Source of the DNA: DASXRU01 sp036506395
GTDB lineage: Bacteria > Acidobacteriota > Blastocatellia > Pyrinomonadales > Pyrinomonadaceae
Reading direction: 5' to 3'
DNA: 64,000 nucleotides
Assembly: GCA_036506395.1 (NCBI GenBank)
Contig: DASXRU010000251.1
Location: 1 to 64,000, forward strand
Below are positions 8,349 through 17,652 of the stretch, one piece after another. How positions within the stretch are numbered: position 1 is the first letter of the stretch; each line of letters opens with the position of its first letter. The position numbers and the translations under genes are program-made. The notes below the pieces were generated by a model that saw only the letters and a list, made by a program, of their open reading frames with translations, made no database searches and was not told the origin of the DNA.

Positions 8349-9326
8349 ATGCTTGCCAAAAGAATTGCTCAGGCAATTGTCTGTTTGGCGCCACTGACCA
8401 TCCATTTGGCGCTGACGGCCAGTGTGCTTGCTCAAGCATGGACACCTCCGAAGGGCGAGGGTTCGGTGTCATTCACTTACCAAAAGGTTGATGTGCGCGA
8501 CCACTTTGATGCCGGCGGCGACGTAGAGGATAGAGGCCGTATTCACACGCATGACGCGATCATGGCTTTGGAATATGGCCTTACGGACAACCTGGCGCTC
8601 GACTTTGACGTGGCGTATATCGCGTCCAAGTGGGATCATCCTCAAGGCCCCATAGGCCTGCGTCCCCACGGTCCGCTCGATAACGGCTTTTTCCATCCCA
8701 CATTTCAGGATGCGCATCTGGATCTCCGCTACAACGCGGTCAAGCGGCCTCTGGTGATAACTCCCTTCATCGGCGTCACTGTTCCTACTCATGATTATCA
8801 AGTTCGGGGGCACTCAGCGGTCGGCCGAGGCTTCAAAGAGCTACTGATCGGGGTTAGTGTCGGCCGGGAGTTGAGCCCTATCTTGCCGAACACTTATGTC
8901 CATGCGCGGTATTCTTTGGCAATACTTAGACGCTTCGCCGGCTTGAATCTCAATCATAGCAATGCTGACTGGGAGGTTGGATGGGTTGCTAACAGGAAAA
9001 TTACTCTTCGTTTCATGGGTGCCTGGCAAAAGGCTCATGGAGGTTTTGAATTCCCGGCAGGCGTTATGTTAACTCCGGCGCAGTTCCTTATCCATGACAG
9101 GGTTGCAAGGGCGGATTACACGCAATTGGGGGGCGGCCTTACATACTCCGTAAATCGATCCCTTGCCCTACACGCTGCTTATGCCAAGACCGTCGTCGCC
9201 AGAAATACTCATGGGGATGGAGGAATCATCCTCGGATTCAGTTGGAGATTTCGGCGAGGCTCGTCTGGCCGGATTGCCGCCAACACCCCGCCGCCGCCTC
9301 TAACCCTGGGACAGGGAATGTTTTGA
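8349..9326 (+). CDS. Outer-membrane beta-barrel protein (transporter-like)
   Basis: 325 residues. Signal peptide to about residue 29 (SVLAQ), then alternating polar/hydrophobic strands of a barrel: SVSFTYQKVDV, LEYGLTDNLALDFDVAYI, LDLRYNAVKRPLVITPFIGV and a closing GFSWRF. It resembles the outer-membrane families linked to MetA-type phenol degradation transporters, but that is only a shape match. It lies just downstream of the secreted REC-like gene, so the two may work together at the envelope. The C-terminal tail after the last strand is Pro-rich. Substrate unknown. Confidence 0.7.
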   Translation: MLAKRIAQAIVCLAPLTIHLALTASVLAQAWTPPKGEGSVSFTYQKVDVRDHFDAGGDVEDRGRIHTHDAIMALEYGLTDNLALDFDVAYIASKWDHPQGPIGLRPHGPLDNGFFHPTFQDAHLDLRYNAVKRPLVITPFIGVTVPTHDYQVRGHSAVGRGFKELLIGVSVGRELSPILPNTYVHARYSLAILRRFAGLNLNHSNADWEVGWVANRKITLRFMGAWQKAHGGFEFPAGVMLTPAQFLIHDRVARADYTQLGGGLTYSVNRSLALHAAYAKTVVARNTHGDGGIILGFSWRFRRGSSGRIAANTPPPPLTLGQGMF

Positions 9327-9360
9327 CCTTACCGACGTTCGGCTGACTACCGGTTGATTC

Positions 9361-10437
9361 CTACAGACGGTAGTGAACGCCGGCCCGCCTCAGTTCTTCG
9401 TCGTTCACATCAACATTTTGCAGCCGCAGCGTCACGTCGGCATTCAAGTCCCAACCGGCTCGTTCACCCGCGTTCAGCTTCACGGTTCCCGCGGCAGCAA
9501 TCATCGCGGCGTTGTCGGTGGAAAGATGCGGTGAAGGGAAGTAGACAGGGACGCCCAGACGGCCTGCCACTTCGCGCGATGCGTCCCTCAATGCGCCGTT
9601 GCATGCTACGCCGCCGGCTACCACCAGGGTTCGTGGCCGGTATTCCTCGGCGACTTTCTCCATCGTGGTGACCAGTGAACGCACCACCACGCCCTGAAAA
9701 CTTGCGGCCAGGTCTTTTATTTCCTGGGAAGGCTCTGCGCCGTTCTGCAGGGGTTGTAATCCAGCCTCGCGCACGTGTTTTGTAACCGCGGTCTTCAATC
9801 CGCTAAAACTGAAATCCGCGCTGCCATCGCCCATGCGCGGAAGGGTGAAACGTACTGCTCGAGGATTCCCCTCGCGCGCCAACCTTTCGATAATTGGGCC
9901 ACCGGGATACCCCAGGCCCAACATCTTAGCGACTTTGTCGAAGGCTTCACCGGCAGCATCGTCTCGTGTGCGTGCGACAACTTTGTATTTCCCGGGCTCA
10001 GGCACGACAAACAGGTTCGTGTGGCCACCGGAAACGATCAAAGCCAGGGCAGGATACTCGACCGGAGGGTTATCAAACGCGACCGAATAAATGTGTCCTT
10101 CGATGTGATTGACACCGACGATCGGTTTCTGCAAAGCGAAAGCCATTGCCTTGGCATACGAGACGCCCACGAGCAGCGACCCAACCAGCCCCGGGCCCGC
10201 AGTAACTGCAATGCCGTCGATTTGCGGTTTGGCGAGCTGCGCGCGAGTGAACGCTTCTTCGACAATGGGGACGATCTTGTCCAGATGCTCGCGCGAAGCC
10301 AACTCGGGCACGACGCCGCCGAAACGCTTGTGCGTTTCCACCTGCGAAGCGATGACGGAGGAGACAATCTCGCGGCCATCGCGCACGATCGCCGCCGCAG
10401 TTTCGTCACAAGAGCTTTCGATTCCGAGTACTAACAC
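9361..10437 (-). CDS. tsaD: tRNA N6-adenosine threonylcarbamoyltransferase TsaD
   Basis: 358 residues, full length. GTG start giving MLVLGIESSCDET, the family N-terminus; metal-binding His111 and His115 in HIEGHIYS; ASKHA nucleotide fold with VSGGHTNL and a late DNAAMIA aspartate. It transfers threonylcarbamoyl to A37 of ANN-reading tRNAs, working with TsaB, TsaC and TsaE in the cytoplasm. tsaE is present about 5 kb away on the same strand; tsaB and tsaC are not in the window. The gene is convergent with the barrel gene, and rsmD lies just upstream. Confidence 0.97.
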   Translation of the reverse strand: MLVLGIESSCDETAAAIVRDGREIVSSVIASQVETHKRFGGVVPELASREHLDKIVPIVEEAFTRAQLAKPQIDGIAVTAGPGLVGSLLVGVSYAKAMAFALQKPIVGVNHIEGHIYSVAFDNPPVEYPALALIVSGGHTNLFVVPEPGKYKVVARTRDDAAGEAFDKVAKMLGLGYPGGPIIERLAREGNPRAVRFTLPRMGDGSADFSFSGLKTAVTKHVREAGLQPLQNGAEPSQEIKDLAASFQGVVVRSLVTTMEKVAEEYRPRTLVVAGGVACNGALRDASREVAGRLGVPVYFPSPHLSTDNAAMIAAAGTVKLNAGERAGWDLNADVTLRLQNVDVNDEELRRAGVHYRL

Positions 10438-10505
10438 GAAAGGATTCTAGCAATGAATCAGTTGAGGGGCGAAACGCAGGCGACCTGAGGTTGGACGCGG
10501 GGCTT

Positions 10506-11060
10506 TCAGTTCTCATAAAAGCTAAGCGACGAATCGCCTTGCTTGAGAACCCTTCGACGCCGTAGTTCTCCAATCGCATCCGGGAGGTCGTTCTTATGAT
10601 GATGTTCGATAATCAGGAGTCCGTCGGCGGCAACCAGCTTTGATTCCGAACGCAAGGGGTTTAGCGCGCGCATGTAATCTGTCGCATAAGGCGGATCGAA
10701 AAAGATTATGTCCCAGGGGCCGCGCTTGCGTGCCGGGGCTTGGCGCAGGAAGTCTTCGACCTCGCTGCAAACAACGTCCGTTTCCTCTTCCGGCACACCG
10801 CAGAGATCCAGATTAGCCTCAACCAAGCCGCACATCTTGCGAGATCGATCAACGAAGGTCACATAACTCGCGTCGCGCGAAAGGGCTTCGATGCCCACCG
10901 CTCCTGAGCCGGCACAGAGATCAAGAAAGCGAGCGCCTTCGATACGCGGGGCGATGACGTTGAAGAGCGTCTCTCGCAGACGGTCCGATGTTGGTCGCAC
11001 CTGAAGAGACGTCGGACTCTTCAGATTGCGGCCACGATATTTTCCGGCGATGATTCGCAA
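10506..11060 (-). CDS. rsmD: 16S rRNA (guanine-966-N2)-methyltransferase RsmD
   Basis: 184 residues from a TTG (LRIIAGKYRGR, the usual family start) with GGAG five bases upstream; another in-frame TTG 19 codons earlier would give 203. Rossmann methyltransferase with LDLCAGSGAVGIEAL for S-adenosylmethionine and the N6/N2-amino methyltransferase motif DPPY in FFDPPYATD. It methylates G966 of 16S rRNA during 30S assembly. It lies upstream of tsaD with a 68-base gap and is divergent from the SDR gene. Confidence 0.93.
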   Translation of the reverse strand: MRIIAGKYRGRNLKSPTSLQVRPTSDRLRETLFNVIAPRIEGARFLDLCAGSGAVGIEALSRDASYVTFVDRSRKMCGLVEANLDLCGVPEEETDVVCSEVEDFLRQAPARKRGPWDIIFFDPPYATDYMRALNPLRSESKLVAADGLLIIEHHHKNDLPDAIGELRRRRVLKQGDSSLSFYEN

Positions 11061-11146
11061 CCGTGCTCCAAACGGGTTCAGTGAACTCAGTCTTCTGTCG
11101 AATAGAAGCGCAGTCAATGATGAAAAGGCAAATTCCCATCTAAATC

Positions 11147-11169
11147 AAGTACGGATTGAACCCGTACTT
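11147..11169. repeat. Short perfect hairpin in the rsmD / SDR divergent gap
   Basis: AAGTACGG and CCGTACTT form an 8-base perfect stem with a 7-base loop. It lies between two divergent genes, so it could be an operator or a remnant of the palindromic spacers seen elsewhere. The bases after it (CGATTTA, CGATTC words) resemble one of those spacer vocabularies. Confidence 0.45.
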
Positions 11170-11210
11170 ACCATCTTGTCGATTTATTGCTGGCGATTTA
11201 CGATTCGCTC

Positions 11211-12236
11211 ATGCGGATTCTGGTACTGGGTGGCACAAAGTTTGTCGGGCCCCATGTGGTGCGAAACCTTGCCGAGCATGGCCATGACGTAACCATTTTT
11301 CATCGCGGTCAAACCGAGACTGAACTGCCGCCGAGCGTGCGACACGTTCACGGTGACTTCATCAACTTTTCCGATCATGTTCGTACTTTGCGCAACATCA
11401 AGCCTGAAGTCGTGCTCGATATGGTCCCTTTCCACGAGGAAGACGCCCAAAGGGTCAAAGCCTTCAAGGGAGTAGCCCGGCGCGCAGTTGTGATCAGCAG
11501 CGGCGACGTGTACAGGGCATTCGGACGAATCTGGCGAACAGAGCCCGGCGACCCTGATCCGGTGCCGCTTACTGAGGATTCGCCCTTGCGGCAGAAGTTG
11601 ACCCACGCCGGTCTCGACTACAACAAGACCGCGGTAGAGCGTGCGGTCATGGATGATCCGGAGCTGCCTGTCACGATCCTGCGCTTGCCTGCGACGCATG
11701 GTCCCGGCGACGCCCAGCATCGTTTGCACCAGTACATCAAGCGGATGGATGACGGCCGTCCCGCCATTCTTCTGGACGAAGTTCATGCGGCATGGCGTTG
11801 GGCCCGCGGCTATGTTGAAGACGTCGCCTACGCTATCGTCCTTGCCGTCATGAATGAACGCGCAGCGGGCCGAACCTATAACGTCTGCTACCCGGTGGCT
11901 TTTACGGAAGTTGACTGGGTGAAGAAGATTACGCAGGTTATTGGCTGGAAAGGCCAGGTAATTGCGCTGCCGGCCCAGCGTCTGCCTGAGTCTCTACGCA
12001 ACGAAACCTTGGATCTGCGACAGCAATACGATGTTGATTCGGGCAGGATTCGTCGAGAGCTCGGTTACGCCGAAGTAGTGTCATTCGACGAGGCGTTACG
12101 CCGAACGATTGAATGGGAGCGGGCCAATCCGCCCGAGAACGTCGATCCGGAACAATTCAACTACAACGCGGAAGACGCAGTATTGTCGCGCTTACAAGCA
12201 TCTCTTGATTCGAAACCTGGGCCATTTGAGATTTAG
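11211..12236 (+). CDS. NAD(P)-dependent epimerase/dehydratase (extended SDR)
   Basis: 341 residues from the ATG giving MRILVLGGTKFVGPHVV, a Rossmann dinucleotide motif at the very N-terminus. The catalytic pair YNKTAVE (Tyr-x3-Lys) and a preceding Ser in VVISSGDVY are visible, as is the substrate-side LRLPATHGPGD. Extended SDRs act on nucleotide-sugars or similar diphospho-substrates; which one cannot be told. No sugar-pathway gene is nearby. It is monocistronic, convergent with recG, with stops only six bases apart. Confidence 0.88.
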   Translation: MRILVLGGTKFVGPHVVRNLAEHGHDVTIFHRGQTETELPPSVRHVHGDFINFSDHVRTLRNIKPEVVLDMVPFHEEDAQRVKAFKGVARRAVVISSGDVYRAFGRIWRTEPGDPDPVPLTEDSPLRQKLTHAGLDYNKTAVERAVMDDPELPVTILRLPATHGPGDAQHRLHQYIKRMDDGRPAILLDEVHAAWRWARGYVEDVAYAIVLAVMNERAAGRTYNVCYPVAFTEVDWVKKITQVIGWKGQVIALPAQRLPESLRNETLDLRQQYDVDSGRIRRELGYAEVVSFDEALRRTIEWERANPPENVDPEQFNYNAEDAVLSRLQASLDSKPGPFEI

Positions 12237-12242
12237 AAAATA

Positions 12243-14543
12243 TCATCCAACCGCGGCCAGGCCAAAACGCGCTTTGTTCCACACGCGCCTTATCATTTTT
12301 GACGTTTCAGCAGATCCACCGCGCTCGTTGAGGTAGAACGCAGCCTCGTTCTTGGCTTGTTCCAGTATGGTCAGGTCGCGGACGAGATTGCCGACACGAA
12401 ACTCCGGTAGTCCCGCCTGCCGCGTGCCCATGATTTCGCCCGGGCCGCGCAACTCCAAATCTTTTTCGGCGATGCGAAAGCCGTCGTTGGTCTCTTTCAT
12501 GATGCCGAGACGTTCTTCCGCCACGCTGGTCGTCTTGTCGGCGGTCAGCAGTATGCAGAAGCTTTGATTGCCACCCCGTCCCACTCTCCCGCGAAGTTGG
12601 TGGAGCTGCGATAAGCCAAAGCGCTCCGCGTGCTCGACGATCATCACCGTCGCATTGGGAACATCAACGCCAACCTCGATCACCGTAGTCGATACCAGTA
12701 CTTGAACGTCCCCGGCAACGAAGTGGCGCATGACCTCATCTTTTTCTGGCGCCTTCATTCTGCCATGTAGCAGGCCGACGGAAAATTCAGGGAAGATTTG
12801 ATCGCGGAGTTGTTCATACATGCGCGTCGCGTCCTTCAGGTCGAGCTTCTCAGATTCCTCGACCAGCGGATAGACCACGAAGACCTGACGGCCTGTTTTC
12901 AATTTGCGCCGCACCCATTCATAAAGCTCCGCGCGTTTGTCTTCGCCACCAACTGAGGTCTTCACCGGGGTTCTTCCCGGTGGCATCTGGTCAATTATGG
13001 AAACGTCCAGGTCGCCATAGACAGTCATAGCCAGGGAGCGCGGAATCGGGGTAGCTGTCATCACCAGGACATCCGGATTGAAGCCGCGCGCGCGCAATTC
13101 GGCGCGTTGCATGACGCCAAAACGATGCTGTTCATCGATAACAACAAGGCCGAGCTTATTGAAGACGACTGATTCCTGAATCAGGGCGTGGGTGCCGATG
13201 CACGCATGTGCCTCGCCGGCCGCAAGGGCTGCATGCAAGCGCCGCTTTTCGGCGGCGCGCAGCGAGCCCGTTAGCAGCTCAACGCGATAGGGCGTCTTCG
13301 CCAGAACGCGTTTGACGTTGCGGGCGTGTTGTTCGGCTAGTATTTCCGTCGGCACCATCAACGCCGTCTGGTAACCATTTTCCATTGCAGCCATCATGGC
13401 CACCAGAGCCACGATCGTCTTGCCGCTGCCCACGTCGCCTTGTAGCAGGCGATTCATTGGCGCATCGGATTGCATGTCGTTAAAGATTTGCACGACCGCC
13501 CTTCGTTGCGCGTTGGTCAGCCGGAATGGAAGCACGGATGCAATTGCCTCGCGAACGTCTTTAGAGATCTTCATGATTGCGCCTTTTTCCTCTTTCAGCC
13601 GTTCGCTACGCTTAAGAGCCAGCCCCAGCGCAAACCAGAAGAACTCTTCAAAGATCAGGCGCAGATGGGCCGGGCTGCGGGCCTGCTCGTATTCAGCCAG
13701 CGATGCGTCTTCGGCGGGAAAATGAACCGCCCTAAGGGCCTCAGCCAAACCATTGAGTCGCTGACGCGCGATCAAATCTTTGGGAAGTGTTTCGGCAATC
13801 GCTTTATTGGGGAGTTGCGCCAGCACTTGATGGATGATCTCGCGCAGACGCTTGGAGCGAAAGTCTCCGAGCTTGCGATAAACGGGAACGCGACGTCCGA
13901 CGTGAATTGCCTTAAGAGCTGGATCGTCCTGCGTGCTTTCATTTTCTTCGATTTCATCTGCGCCCGCCGCGGACTTCCCCGGCGCACTGTTTTTCTGACT
14001 CAGTACCGGCTCCGACAGCATTTCGATCTCGTCCGGCTTATTCAGCCGGAGGGCGTATGTTCCGCGGCGTGCATCCCATTCCCAGCGGCCATACGCAATG
14101 AAATGCGCGCCGCGCGTGAAGCGTTTCATGTTGTACTGAATGATTTGATAAGCATTCCGGCCGGAAATGAACCACCAGATAACTACCGGGCGCCCGGTCA
14201 ACCCCTGATCGCTCGCGGATACTTCGAAAATGAAAAGTTTGGGCTTCTTAAAGGGGCGGTTCCTACCAACTTGAAAGCCGCCCGCGACTCGCGCGGTCAA
14301 CTCGAGCGAAGCCACCAGGCCATCGCGCAGGTCGCGGATGCAAGCGAGGTTCGAACGATCCTCGTATCGCATGGGCAGGTAGCTGATAAGATCTTCGACC
14401 GTAACTTCGCCTGGTTTTTGATTACGGGAGATAGCCGCCAGGGCCGAGGCCAGCTTGCGCGCTCCGTATTGTCCGAGACGTGGGATGTAATTGAAAAGGG
14501 AATTGATCGGTGTGGCGAGCGTGATCGAAGACTGGGAGGACAT
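12243..14543 (-). CDS. recG: ATP-dependent DNA helicase RecG
   Basis: 766 residues, somewhat longer than the common 680-700. N-terminal wedge/OB region (about residues 60-300) carries an extra acidic/Lys-rich stretch around residues 190-210. Superfamily 2 helicase motifs are all present: LLQGDVGSGKT (Walker A), VIDEQHRFG (DEQH box), VMTATPIPRSL, VGLLHGRMKAPEK, VIEVGVDVPNAT and QLRGRVGRGG. RecG remodels stalled forks and branched DNA. It is the last gene of a leftward nnr-tsaE-bacilliredoxin-recG series. Confidence 0.97.
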   Translation of the reverse strand: MSSQSSITLATPINSLFNYIPRLGQYGARKLASALAAISRNQKPGEVTVEDLISYLPMRYEDRSNLACIRDLRDGLVASLELTARVAGGFQVGRNRPFKKPKLFIFEVSASDQGLTGRPVVIWWFISGRNAYQIIQYNMKRFTRGAHFIAYGRWEWDARRGTYALRLNKPDEIEMLSEPVLSQKNSAPGKSAAGADEIEENESTQDDPALKAIHVGRRVPVYRKLGDFRSKRLREIIHQVLAQLPNKAIAETLPKDLIARQRLNGLAEALRAVHFPAEDASLAEYEQARSPAHLRLIFEEFFWFALGLALKRSERLKEEKGAIMKISKDVREAIASVLPFRLTNAQRRAVVQIFNDMQSDAPMNRLLQGDVGSGKTIVALVAMMAAMENGYQTALMVPTEILAEQHARNVKRVLAKTPYRVELLTGSLRAAEKRRLHAALAAGEAHACIGTHALIQESVVFNKLGLVVIDEQHRFGVMQRAELRARGFNPDVLVMTATPIPRSLAMTVYGDLDVSIIDQMPPGRTPVKTSVGGEDKRAELYEWVRRKLKTGRQVFVVYPLVEESEKLDLKDATRMYEQLRDQIFPEFSVGLLHGRMKAPEKDEVMRHFVAGDVQVLVSTTVIEVGVDVPNATVMIVEHAERFGLSQLHQLRGRVGRGGNQSFCILLTADKTTSVAEERLGIMKETNDGFRIAEKDLELRGPGEIMGTRQAGLPEFRVGNLVRDLTILEQAKNEAAFYLNERGGSAETSKMIRRVWNKARFGLAAVG

Positions 14544-14656
14544 CGCGCACGATCATAGCATATGAGCCGCTCGCGCCGAGGAAAGCCAGGAGCATCCCGC
14601 GCGTCGCGGATGACAAATTGTCGGCAGGCGGGGGGGGCGATACTTCGAGCCGGTCT

Positions 14657-15097
14657 TCAGCCGGCGACTGTGGCTGCTGAGGAGCAAAAACTATCGAAAG
14701 CCTTCGTTAACTCTGCGGCGATTTGTTCCGCGTCCCGGCCTTCAATTTGATAACGCTCCAACATGAAGACCAGCTGGCCGTCCTTCAGCAATCCGATCGA
14801 AGGCGACGACGGGCCATAACCGGTGAAATATCCACGGGCCTTCTCGGTCGCTTCTATGTCCGCCCCAGCGAAGACTGTTGCGACCTTGTCGGGCCGCACT
14901 TCATGCTGAAGGGCAAGCGCAACCCCGGGACGGGCGCGACCGGCGGCGCAACCGCAAATGGAATTCACAACAACCATTACGGTTCCTTTTGCGTTCTGCA
15001 GCGTCGCATCAACTTCCTCCGGCGTGCGCAACTCCTCGACACCCAGCCGTGTTAGTTCTTCCCGCATAGGACGAATCATGATCTCAGGGTATGGCAT
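14657..15097 (-). CDS. BrxA/BrxB-family bacilliredoxin
   Basis: 146 residues from ATG (MPYPEIMIRPMREEL) with AAGGAG nine bases upstream. The family's C-G-C motif is at Cys48-Gly-Cys50 in NSICGCAAG, and the conserved GYGPSSPSIGLLKDG is present. Bacilliredoxins remove bacillithiol from protein cysteines; whether this organism makes bacillithiol cannot be seen here, so another low-molecular thiol is possible. The gene is usual full length and lies between tsaE and recG. Confidence 0.93.
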   Translation of the reverse strand: MPYPEIMIRPMREELTRLGVEELRTPEEVDATLQNAKGTVMVVVNSICGCAAGRARPGVALALQHEVRPDKVATVFAGADIEATEKARGYFTGYGPSSPSIGLLKDGQLVFMLERYQIEGRDAEQIAAELTKAFDSFCSSAATVAG

Positions 15098-15135
15098 ACG
15101 TCGTTTCTCCTTCAGCGATTCTACGTTCGATGATT

Positions 15136-15594
15136 CTAGCACGGACGCGAGATTGTTATCTGTCTTGGGTCGTCGCCGTCGCCGCTAAGGCAAATTCCCC
15201 ACACGTTTGCCGGCAAAGGATGATTGCCCAGGCGTTCGGCCCATTCGATGACAATGACGGCTCGCTCGTCGCTTAATAACTCCTCCAAATCGACTGCCTG
15301 GGCGGCAGCGCCTTCATCGAGACGATAAAGATCAATATGGAAAAGCGTGAGCTTTCCCCGGTATGGATTGACCAGCGTGAAGGAAGGACTGGTCACTTCT
15401 CGGCTGTCGAGGCCAAGGGCGCTGGCCAGGCCTTTGACGAACATAGTCTTGCCGGCTCCGAGAGGACCGCTTAGTAAAAGTATCTCGCCGCCACTGAGTT
15501 GTTCGCCGACTTGCCGGCCGAGGTTGAATGTTTCTTCGGCCGCATGGGTGATGAAGACGCCGGTGGGAATGACGCGGTGCGTTGATGTGTTCAT
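15136..15594 (-). CDS. tsaE: tRNA threonylcarbamoyladenosine biosynthesis ATPase TsaE
   Basis: 152 residues. P-loop ATPase with LSGPLGAGKTMFVKGLA (Walker A), the T-S-P-S-F-T-L-V-N-P-Y switch and FHIDLYRL (Walker B-like), ending in VIEWAERLG. TsaE is the ATPase partner of TsaD/TsaB in t6A formation. It follows nnr by 49 bases; nnr-tsaE adjacency is a frequent bacterial arrangement. Confidence 0.96.
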   Translation of the reverse strand: MNTSTHRVIPTGVFITHAAEETFNLGRQVGEQLSGGEILLLSGPLGAGKTMFVKGLASALGLDSREVTSPSFTLVNPYRGKLTLFHIDLYRLDEGAAAQAVDLEELLSDERAVIVIEWAERLGNHPLPANVWGICLSGDGDDPRQITISRPC

Positions 15595-15643
15595 TTAAGC
15601 TCGGAAACGGGAAGAATAGAAACGAGGTGTCTGCGCTCCAGAT

Positions 15644-17356
15644 TTACGGTACTTCACCTTCCGGATCGAGCGCCTGAATTGCGGCGCTGAAATGTTCGCG
15701 TATGTCGGACGCTGCCATGTTGCGCATTCCGAGTTCCCGCGCGGCAAGGTCGCCGGCCAGGCCACCAACGTAAAGGGCGGCGATGACAGTTTCGAGTGCG
15801 CCAATCCGTTCGCTGTGCTCCCCGTTAGCCTGTGCCATGAAGCCTGTAATCAATCCCGCAAGCGTGTCGCCTGCGCCTGCGGTTCCCAGGCCGGCGTTGC
15901 CGGTCGGGTTGACGAAGACGCGACCGTCAGCAGAAGCAACCAGACTTCGCGTACCCTTCAACACGACAATGATGCTGTGTTTTGTCGCAAAGTTCCGGGC
16001 AGCCTCAACTCGATCCACCAGAGCCGACTTGTCTTGTGCGCCCATTAGTCGCAGCATCTCACCGGGGTGTGGAGTAATAATCAGCGGATGCTCAGCTGAG
16101 CCTCGCAAACCCTCCGGCCAGGGTGACAGGGCGTTAAGTCCATCCGCATCGATCACCATCGGAGTTCGCCGTCGATCGACAACTGATCGCACAAATGTGC
16201 GCGTTCGTTCGTCCTCCGCTGAAAGACCCGGACCGATGGCGATCACATTCGCTTTGGCGCCCAGTTTTAGAATGTGGTCGATGGCTTCATCACTAACCGC
16301 GCCGCGGTCGGTTTCGGCCAGCGCCGCCGTCATGATTTCCGCCATGGCCAACGCTGCGACGGTGGCCTGCGCGGAAACTGGAGTGGCAATGGTCACCAGC
16401 CCAGCGCCCGCGCGCATCGCCGCCGCGCCACAAAGCACCGCAGCGCCGGTGAAGCCGCGCGAGCCCGCAATGACCAGGGCGTGTCCGTGGGTGTTCTTGA
16501 AGGAGTCCGGAGCGTAGCGCGTGCGCACAAGCCAGTCACGCGCGTCTTCACGGTCGATCAAGAAAAGTCTCGGGCCCGCGGTCTCGATCAATGCCGGTGG
16601 CGATCCGATATTCGCAATGACTAGTCGACCACAGTAGTGCGACGCAGGCGGCAAAATGTTTGCAGGTTTTGGAGCTGTGAAAGTGACGGTCATATCTGCG
16701 CGCACAGCCTCGCCGATCAATTCTGATTTGTCCGCATCAAGTCCGGAAGGAACGTCAAGCGATACGATGAAGGGCCGTTCGCCGCGATTGCGTTCTCGCG
16801 CCCTTCTTAGCAATGCGATGTGCCCGGCGACTTGCCTGTGAATCCCTTCGAGCGGGCGGATGAGGCCGGTGCCGAAAAGCGCATCGACGATGATGTCGTA
16901 AGCGCGGCGAGGTTGAGCCAGATCTTCCCACTTCGCCGCCTCTTCACATTCGACGAAACTTACGTGAGACGGCCCGGCGCTGGAGCCGGCGTCAAAGCCT
17001 GCCAGCCGCTGGGCGATTTCAAAGTTGGTACGCGCATCGCCTTTGGCGTTCTCGATTCGGCCAAAAAGCACCACATCGACGCGTGCGCCGGCTTGCCACA
17101 ACGCACGCGCAAGCGCCGCGCCATCGCCACCATTGTTTCCTGGCCCACATAAAATGCGCGCCGTTTTGCCTGAGAGATTATGTCCGAAGTTGCTCGCGAT
17201 CGCCCTGCAGGCCGCCGCCGCCGCGGACTCCATCAATAACAGAGATTGGATTCCATAGCGCTCAACCGTGAGACGATCGATTTCGCGCATTGCGGCTGAT
17301 GAAATTATTGGTTGCACTGTCAGTCGATGATAAAGAGACAGTAGCGTCGTGGTCAA
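15644..17356 (-). CDS. nnr: Bifunctional NAD(P)H-hydrate epimerase / dehydratase
   Basis: 570 residues. The N-terminal half (about 20-230) is a YjeF_N epimerase with GPGNNGGDGAALAR and VDALFGTGL. The C-terminal half (about 270-565) is the ribokinase-like ADP/ATP-dependent dehydratase with ITPHPGEM and GTAGAGDTLAG. Together they repair hydrated NAD(P)H. The TTG start used here has no clear ribosome site; a GTG 13 codons on is an alternative, so the first residues are unsure. tsaE follows. Confidence 0.95.
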   Translation of the reverse strand: MTTTLLSLYHRLTVQPIISSAAMREIDRLTVERYGIQSLLLMESAAAAACRAIASNFGHNLSGKTARILCGPGNNGGDGAALARALWQAGARVDVVLFGRIENAKGDARTNFEIAQRLAGFDAGSSAGPSHVSFVECEEAAKWEDLAQPRRAYDIIVDALFGTGLIRPLEGIHRQVAGHIALLRRARERNRGERPFIVSLDVPSGLDADKSELIGEAVRADMTVTFTAPKPANILPPASHYCGRLVIANIGSPPALIETAGPRLFLIDREDARDWLVRTRYAPDSFKNTHGHALVIAGSRGFTGAAVLCGAAAMRAGAGLVTIATPVSAQATVAALAMAEIMTAALAETDRGAVSDEAIDHILKLGAKANVIAIGPGLSAEDERTRTFVRSVVDRRRTPMVIDADGLNALSPWPEGLRGSAEHPLIITPHPGEMLRLMGAQDKSALVDRVEAARNFATKHSIIVVLKGTRSLVASADGRVFVNPTGNAGLGTAGAGDTLAGLITGFMAQANGEHSERIGALETVIAALYVGGLAGDLAARELGMRNMAASDIREHFSAAIQALDPEGEVP

Positions 17357-17447
17357 TCAATTGTGCCTGAGTCAATTCAAGTGGAGGGCGGTTAATTCAC
17401 GTGCGCCGAGGCTGATTTCGAGGAAATGGATGGTATAAAACAGAAAC

Positions 17448-17471
17448 GGCGGCCGGGTTTCCCCAGCCGCC
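17448..17471 (-). terminator. Hairpin in the nnr / PEP-CTERM gap
   Basis: GGCGGC and GCCGCC pair around a bulged stem; on the minus strand a T-rich stretch follows. It could be a second terminator for the PEP-CTERM transcript. The whole gap 17357-17652 holds only this hairpin and the stronger one beside the PEP-CTERM stop. Confidence 0.5.
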
Positions 17472-17578
17472 ATTCCGCCCGCCAGCCCTTTGTCTTCCGG
17501 TAACTTAAATAAACGGCCAATAGTCTCGCTTCTTCAGGAAAATATCAGTTTTTTTGAGAAGGAAGAGAGAAAAGAAAA

Positions 17579-17602
17579 GGCGAGCCTTGGGTCATGCTCG
17601 CC
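17579..17602 (-). terminator. Terminator after the PEP-CTERM gene
   Basis: Perfect 7-base stem GGCGAGC / GCTCGCC with a 10-base loop, 51 bases past the stop codon, followed on the minus strand by TTTTCTTTTCTCTC. Confidence 0.75.
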
Positions 17603-17652
17603 TCTTTCCTTTCGGGACCTGGAACGACTTAGAGAGCCGTCTGGGCAAGTTA

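Noticed and set aside
9775..10434. 219-codon plus-strand frame across tsaD
   Set aside because: Antisense shadow of tsaD; no recognisable domain.
13470..14558. 362-codon frame on the plus strand across recG
   Set aside because: It lies fully antisense to recG, whose motifs are clear, and its own translation shows no domain. Long antisense frames are common at this GC content.
15783..16517. 244-codon plus-strand frame across nnr
   Set aside because: Antisense shadow; Ser/Ala/Arg-rich translation typical of a wrong frame.
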